A DNA stretch of 64,000 nucleotides from positions 62,001 through 126,000 of the forward strand of contig NZ_FRBP01000010.1 of assembly GCF_900142645.1 (NCBI RefSeq), read 5' to 3'. Position 1 is the first letter of the stretch. Each line of letters starts with the position of its first letter. Below, one piece after another: positions 60,128 to 64,000 of the stretch. The notes beneath the pieces are model-generated. The model ran no database searches. It saw only the letters and a program-made list of their open reading frames with translations, and was not told the origin of the DNA. This DNA is from Eubacterium callanderi. GTDB lineage: Bacteria; Bacillota; Clostridia; Eubacteriales; Eubacteriaceae. A program made the translations under genes and the position numbers.

Positions 60128-61441
60128 TTAGCTGAAAAAGCCAATAAACCCTGTCGCAAGGAAATATATGAATACCGGCACAGTGAGGAACTTGTATAAA
60201 ACATCTTCCCATGCTCCGTATTTGACAACAGAGGTCGGATTAATCCACTCCTCACGTACCCGCTTTGCCTTATAGAACCATGCCAGGTAAACAGCAAGGC
60301 CAGTGGCAGCGGCAGTATACAGAAATGTCCCAACCAAGTAGTCGAAATGTTCCAAGAATTCAGAAATCCAGATGCATGGAACCGCGCCGATAATAGCGAC
60401 AAGTGTCACGATAATAACCGCTGTTCTCCGCTTCATTCCAAAGCTGTCAATTAAAACAGTAACTGGAACCTCCCAGGCGGAAATAGTGGTGGATAAACCA
60501 GCGAATAGTAATGCAATCAGGAAAAACACCAGCCAGACAGGACCGCCAGCAAGCTGTTCAAAAACCTTCGGCAATACCATGAAAATAAGACCGCTGCCTG
60601 CGTCTGGGTTCATTCCAAAAAGAATAACCGCGGGAATCATGGCAAAGCCACTTAAAACACAGATTAGCATCTGGGTAATATTGACAGTTACCAGGTCTGT
60701 CCCGATATCCGCTTTGTCGGAGCAGTAGCTCCCAAAGGTTATGAGGTAGCCCGGCCCGCAGCCTATTGCAAACAGCGCCATACCGGCCGCTTCAACCCAG
60801 AGCTTTGGATTTGCCCATTGTGAAAAATCTGGACGGACATAAAATTCAATCCCTTCCATAATCCCTGGCAGTGTACAGATACGGACAACCAAAACGACCA
60901 GAATAACAAACAATGCCGGTAAAAGAATTTTACACGCCTTTTCAATACCGCCCTTGATACCGCCCAGACAGATAACACCTGTCAGAATATCAAGCCCGGC
61001 AACCACCAGAAACACGACGATTTTATTGTTTGCAACAACATTGTAAAATCCTTCAGGATCTGCCAGAAACGGCGACCCTGCAACAGTATAATAAATGTAT
61101 TGCACAACATTCGCCATAATAACAGGATAATAGAACATTAACAAAAGCGGAATCAGTGCAATGAATGTTCCGATCACTTTTCCTTTTTTACCGGCCAGAG
61201 ACTCAAGCGCACCGGCCACACCGGATTTTGTATGTCTTCCCAGTCCAACTTCTCCCCAAGCGGCCGGGATTACAATAATAATACTGATTAGAAAAAACGC
61301 CAGGACAAATGCGCCTCCACCATACTTTGCAGTCAGCATTGGAAAACGCCACATCGCACCGACGCCAATCGCCATCCCCAGGGTTGACAGAATATAGCCT
61401 ATCCGTGATCCCCATGCCCCACGGCTTTTTTTATCACTCAT
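60128..61441 (-). CDS. metP: Sodium-dependent NSS-family amino acid transporter (MetP-like)
   Basis: Neurotransmitter:sodium symporter family protein of 437 aa with 11-12 helices. The sodium-site region is typical: GSRIGYILSTLGMAIGVGAMWRFPMLTAKYGGGAFVLAFF in the first 50 residues, and LFAGLSTTISAWEVPV in helix 8. A 33-aa MetS-like subunit is encoded 15 bp upstream. MetPS takes up methionine and alanine in Corynebacterium, so methionine is the best guess here, supported by metG nearby. Confidence 0.88.
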   Translation of the reverse strand: MSDKKSRGAWGSRIGYILSTLGMAIGVGAMWRFPMLTAKYGGGAFVLAFFLISIIIVIPAAWGEVGLGRHTKSGVAGALESLAGKKGKVIGTFIALIPLLLMFYYPVIMANVVQYIYYTVAGSPFLADPEGFYNVVANNKIVVFLVVAGLDILTGVICLGGIKGGIEKACKILLPALFVILVVLVVRICTLPGIMEGIEFYVRPDFSQWANPKLWVEAAGMALFAIGCGPGYLITFGSYCSDKADIGTDLVTVNITQMLICVLSGFAMIPAVILFGMNPDAGSGLIFMVLPKVFEQLAGGPVWLVFFLIALLFAGLSTTISAWEVPVTVLIDSFGMKRRTAVIIVTLVAIIGAVPCIWISEFLEHFDYLVGTFLYTAAATGLAVYLAWFYKAKRVREEWINPTSVVKYGAWEDVLYKFLTVPVFIYFLATGFIGFFS

Positions 61442-61456
61442 TTTATTTCTCCTCTT

Positions 61457-61558
61457 CTAAATCTCTTTATTCCTTAACGAATGCGCAATTAGGGCAATAC
61501 TGCCTCCACCGAGAACAACGCCGTAAAATATCAACATAATCCAAGTACCAATCGACAT
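61457..61558 (-). CDS. metS: MetS-like small subunit of the NSS transporter (33 aa)
   Basis: A 33-codon gene behind CAGGAGGTTAAAA. The protein is one membrane helix with a short basic tail: MSIGTWIMLIFYGVVLGGG, then SIALIAHSLRNKEI. Size, composition and position directly before the NSS gene match the methionine/alanine importer small-subunit family. Confidence 0.85.
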   Translation of the reverse strand: MSIGTWIMLIFYGVVLGGGSIALIAHSLRNKEI

Positions 61559-61676
61559 TTTTAACCTCCTGATTTTTAAAACACTTTACCAATTACTGTC
61601 AAATTAATAGATTTTCACTAATCATGCCGATAAAACTCGATCTTCTTGAGAAATAAAATGAATTTTTAAAATAGAC

Positions 61677-61704
61677 TTGCTAATTATAAAAACCGTGGTA
61701 TTAT
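61677..61704 (+). promoter_or_regulatory. Plus-strand promoter of the candidate RNA
   Basis: TTGCTA (61677-61682), 16-bp spacer, TATTAT (61699-61704); no coding region follows on this strand for more than 1 kb. Confidence 0.5.
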
Positions 61705-61710
61705 TAGTAC

Positions 61711-61851
61711 AAGAGAGATTAGTGAAAGATAACCCTTAAAGAAAAGCTTTGCTGTGCGTCTATTCCAATAATCAGCAATCTGCACTGCTTTACTTTTTTG
61801 CTATTCTCTTTTATTTATTATACAAAAGGGCTCTGACCAGCTCTTTTGTAT
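61711..61851 (+). ncRNA. Candidate small RNA (6S-like layout not excluded)
   Basis: Starts about seven bases after a plus-strand -10 box. The 5' end AAGAGAGATTAG can pair with CTATTCTCTT at 61801-61810 to close a long stem. Inside are TTGCTG / CAGCAA helices. The end is a hairpin ATACAAAAG / CTTTTGTAT (61820-61851). There is no ORF on this strand. A closed rod with internal bulges recalls 6S RNA, but no conserved sequence was recognised. Confidence 0.35.
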
Positions 61852-61893
61852 ATATTCTGTGTCATACTTGAAAATATTTTTAGACTTTTCTTA

Positions 61894-62793
61894 TCAAAGG
61901 GGAGCTTCTAAATAAACACGAAGATTTTCCAGCACTTTTTCACTCAGCCGAACTTTAGATAGTGTTGATGTCCCTGCGGTTTTATTTGGACAAAACACAT
62001 TTGGATACCTAAGCAGCTCTTCTGCACCAAGCCCGCCTGCCGTATCGCTCAAGGCATAATTTTTCTCATTGCTAAGCCATCTTTTCAAAGCATTAATATT
62101 GTGTGATGGACCGATTGATGTGTTAACAAAAATTTTTCCAGCTCCAAAAATTTCAAACTCACGCTCATTCATTAAAATGACATTTTTATTGAGGCATGTA
62201 CACAGAATATCTACCTTTTCAAGCAATCCTTCCTTGTTCATCCATATAAAACCTTCCTGCTCTTCAACATCTGGTTTTCTTGTCCTGCTATAGTAATGCA
62301 CATTTGCACCAAAGAATTTCAAAGCTTTAGCGACCATTGTCCCACTGGTTCCCAATCCCATAATACCAACGTTTATATTTGTCAGTTCCATCGGAAAGCT
62401 CTTCCACATAGTGCCGCCAAACCCATGCAGCAAACGTACAAGCTCGCTGATTACATATTCTGGCACGCCTTCATCGCCATAATCACGGACCCCTTTAACC
62501 ACAATTCCTTTTTCCTCTGCCGCAGCGATATCCACATTGGCGTTCTCCGGCGCATACAGGCTACAGCACATCCCAATATACTTAATATTCGGGCAGGCAT
62601 TCAGCACCTCACTGTCAATCTGGCTTGTATAGCTCAGAAGTACCGCGTCGGCATCGCCGATCCGTTTGATAATCGCCGGATTATCCTCTGGAATACTGTA
62701 GTAAAACTGTACCTTTTCTGCATACTGTGAAAGCCTGTTTTCAGCTTCCGGTGTCAGATTTAACCGTTCAATTGCCACCATTTTTTTGAACAT
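61894..62793 (-). CDS. D-2-hydroxyacid dehydrogenase family protein
   Basis: NAD-dependent dehydrogenase-like protein of 299 aa. The substrate domain covers residues 1-95 and the C-terminal end. The Rossmann domain is in the middle (NVGIMGLGTSGTMVAKALKFFGANVHYYSR). The catalytic Arg region VNTSIGPS is altered: the usual N-x-x-R-G reads NTSIG, so the key Arg appears to be missing. A His pair is not obvious (CPNKTAGTS in place of the usual H-x-x-G/A). Activity may have changed. It follows the DUF362 gene by 35 bp. Confidence 0.82.
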   Translation of the reverse strand: MFKKMVAIERLNLTPEAENRLSQYAEKVQFYYSIPEDNPAIIKRIGDADAVLLSYTSQIDSEVLNACPNIKYIGMCCSLYAPENANVDIAAAEEKGIVVKGVRDYGDEGVPEYVISELVRLLHGFGGTMWKSFPMELTNINVGIMGLGTSGTMVAKALKFFGANVHYYSRTRKPDVEEQEGFIWMNKEGLLEKVDILCTCLNKNVILMNEREFEIFGAGKIFVNTSIGPSHNINALKRWLSNEKNYALSDTAGGLGAEELLRYPNVFCPNKTAGTSTLSKVRLSEKVLENLRVYLEAPL

Positions 62794-62827
62794 ACTTTTC
62801 CCCTTATATAAGTCTGTCGAATTAAAA

Positions 62828-64000
62828 CTAATTTATCTTTTCTTCATCCGCATCGCTGTATCTCCGGCCAACCTTTACTTCATCGCCGACAATACCTTGT
62901 ACAACAAAAACATTTCCTGGAGGACACCCTTTTACAGAACGGCCTTTACCCTTGAGCGGATTGGTGCATTTACCGATTAGCACAGTATTTTCTGGTGTGG
63001 ATTCCGGCGGCAGTTCTTCTTCTTTTACCGGCCCCACCACCAAGATTTTTCCTTCCAGATACTGGGTTAATTCCTGGCTTTTCAAATCCATCAATGAGCT
63101 GATAACGGTATTTCGACAGCCTGTACAGGCTCCTTCAGCAAAAATCAGCTTATATGGCGGCAGACCTTCAATTTCCACTTCACTTGAGCGTTTAAACCGG
63201 TGTTTAACGTCTTCAATAGGTTTTCCTTTAATCTCAATTTTATCAAGGTCCATTTCCCCAAGCCCTCTGGCATTTGCCTCAACCGTGAGCATTGGCTCAT
63301 CCACCTTGTAGCCCATAATAACACTGGCCACCGCGTCACAAGCGACAACATCCTTTGAAGCAACAATGAGATCCATTACAACTGTTTCGCCAAAAATCGG
63401 CCCCAGACCCTGCTGACAAAATGTACCATCAATAACATTGAGGACAGGCTTTACCGTCTGGATAATATCGATGACACCGTTTATTACGCCAATGGAATGA
63501 AACTCCTTTTTCTGAACATCGCCGATCAGCCCCTTAAGATTTTTCAGTCCAAGGGTAACCTCTGTCTGGTCATGTGTTTTCATAACAGGCACTGTGATAA
63601 TGGCGTCAGCCTCTGCCACAACATCCCAGGAGCTCAGCTCACTGATCAGTTTTCCGTCCGGCACAGGAATTTTAACTTTCTTTGCCTGCTTTTTTAAGTC
63701 GATAACCGAATAGCCTTCTTCGCGCAGCTGGTCATACCCGCACGCTTTTATGACTTCCTCGGTATCAACGCCCGCTGCGCTGGACTCCGCAATGATCGGC
63801 ACGCCTCCCTCCTCCTTCACCATCTCGGCAATGGCCTTAACAACTTCCCAACGTGTAACACCACCGGACAAGCGGTCATCAGGGACGGCCACCAAATTGG
63901 GCTTAATTAGGACTTTGTACCCTGGCTTTACGATGTCACTGAGACCGCCGCAATCAGCAATGGCTTTCTGCACAGATGCCTGAATACTCGCATAATCGTT
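62828..64000 (-). CDS. DUF362 domain protein with C-terminal ferredoxin-like part (start beyond the window)
   Basis: The frame is open to the window edge: 390 codons visible, first residues NDYASIQASVQKAIADCGGL. The DUF362 domain covers about residues 15-250 (VLIKPNLVAV; TVPVMKTHDQTEVTLGLKNLKGLIG). The C-terminal part has cysteines (GACTGCRNTV; GKCTNPLKGKGRSVKGCPPG) that may carry a cluster. Only a few N-terminal residues should be missing. It shares an operon with the 2-hydroxyacid dehydrogenase. Function unknown. Confidence 0.82.
   Translation of the reverse strand, partial: NDYASIQASVQKAIADCGGLSDIVKPGYKVLIKPNLVAVPDDRLSGGVTRWEVVKAIAEMVKEEGGVPIIAESSAAGVDTEEVIKACGYDQLREEGYSVIDLKKQAKKVKIPVPDGKLISELSSWDVVAEADAIITVPVMKTHDQTEVTLGLKNLKGLIGDVQKKEFHSIGVINGVIDIIQTVKPVLNVIDGTFCQQGLGPIFGETVVMDLIVASKDVVACDAVASVIMGYKVDEPMLTVEANARGLGEMDLDKIEIKGKPIEDVKHRFKRSSEVEIEGLPPYKLIFAEGACTGCRNTVISSLMDLKSQELTQYLEGKILVVGPVKEEELPPESTPENTVLIGKCTNPLKGKGRSVKGCPPGNVFVVQGIVGDEVKVGRRYSDADEEKIN

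Larger units (their letters stand above)
61559..61893. other. Gene-free interval between metS and the 2-hydroxyacid dehydrogenase
   Basis: Contains the upstream region of metS and, on the plus strand, a promoter, a foldable stretch without open frames and a terminal hairpin, described separately as a candidate RNA. No T-box or SAM riboswitch sequence was recognised before metS. Confidence 0.6.

Noticed and set aside
61559-61893. T-box or SAM riboswitch before the metS-metP-larB-metG run
   Set aside because: No T-box sequence (complement of AGGGTGGNACC) and no SAM-box core was found on the minus strand.

Overview
The window looks like a chromosome segment of an anaerobic, acetogenic Firmicute of the Eubacteriaceae, most like the Eubacterium limosum group. 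This is inferred from gene content, not from a marker gene. The supporting content is an MttB-superfamily methyltransferase without an amber codon, a tungsten-type aldehyde:ferredoxin oxidoreductase with a polyferredoxin, Etf/acyl-CoA dehydrogenase genes, many orphan uroporphyrinogen-decarboxylase-fold (URO-D) proteins, and strong AGGAGG ribosome binding sites. Most of the DNA is of medium GC. About 40.1-46.5 kb and parts of 51-57 kb are visibly more AT-rich.

Layout. 0-3.8 kb: the end of a histidine operon (hisC-hisB-hisH-hisA-hisF-hisIE). 3.9-7.8 kb: a MATE pump gene broken by an internal deletion, behind a probable attenuator leader; a MerR regulator; and an Sfp-type phosphopantetheinyl transferase-azlC-azlD operon. 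7.8-12.4 kb: an MttB-like methyltransferase and an MFS transporter behind a clear sigma-54 promoter, with a divergent PAS/AAA+ enhancer-binding protein. 12.3-18.8 kb: small regulators, an ABC transporter, a MarR-MATE pair with three phased operators, an ArsD-like protein with a lipoprotein, and an MBL-fold hydrolase. 18.8-25.4 kb: ferredoxin-AOR-MoaD operon, a structured 137-bp repeat, a lone EutL-type shell protein, a dense DnaA-box cluster, and a LysR/siroheme reductase divergon. 25.4-35.1 kb: housekeeping and metabolic genes (GDPD, SDR, AKR, serine dehydratase, LytTR two-component system, HAD, amidohydrolase). 35.3-38.4 kb: etfB followed by a single ORF that fuses EtfA to an acyl-CoA dehydrogenase. 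38.6-40.0 kb: a further MATE pump.

The most unusual part is 40.1-57.2 kb. Two divergently regulated cassettes each hold two URO-D-fold proteins, one SLC13-type anion permease, a TetR regulator with a palindromic operator, and two tiny proteins (40-48 aa) missed by ordinary gene calling. The tiny proteins form two families. Family A follows the type-2 URO-D gene in both cassettes. Family B follows the other URO-D gene in both. No corrinoid protein is encoded nearby, and the HxCG metal motif of MtaA/CmuA-type methyltransferases is degenerate in all four URO-D proteins. This looks like a duplicated, undescribed pathway for an imported anion. Between the cassettes lie an M20 peptidase, an ammonium transporter, an HD protein and several small regulators.

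57.3-64 kb: a metS-metP(NSS transporter)-larB-metG gene run, a candidate small RNA, a 2-hydroxyacid dehydrogenase, and a DUF362/ferredoxin protein cut by the window edge. No tRNA, rRNA, CRISPR array, transposase or phage gene was seen.
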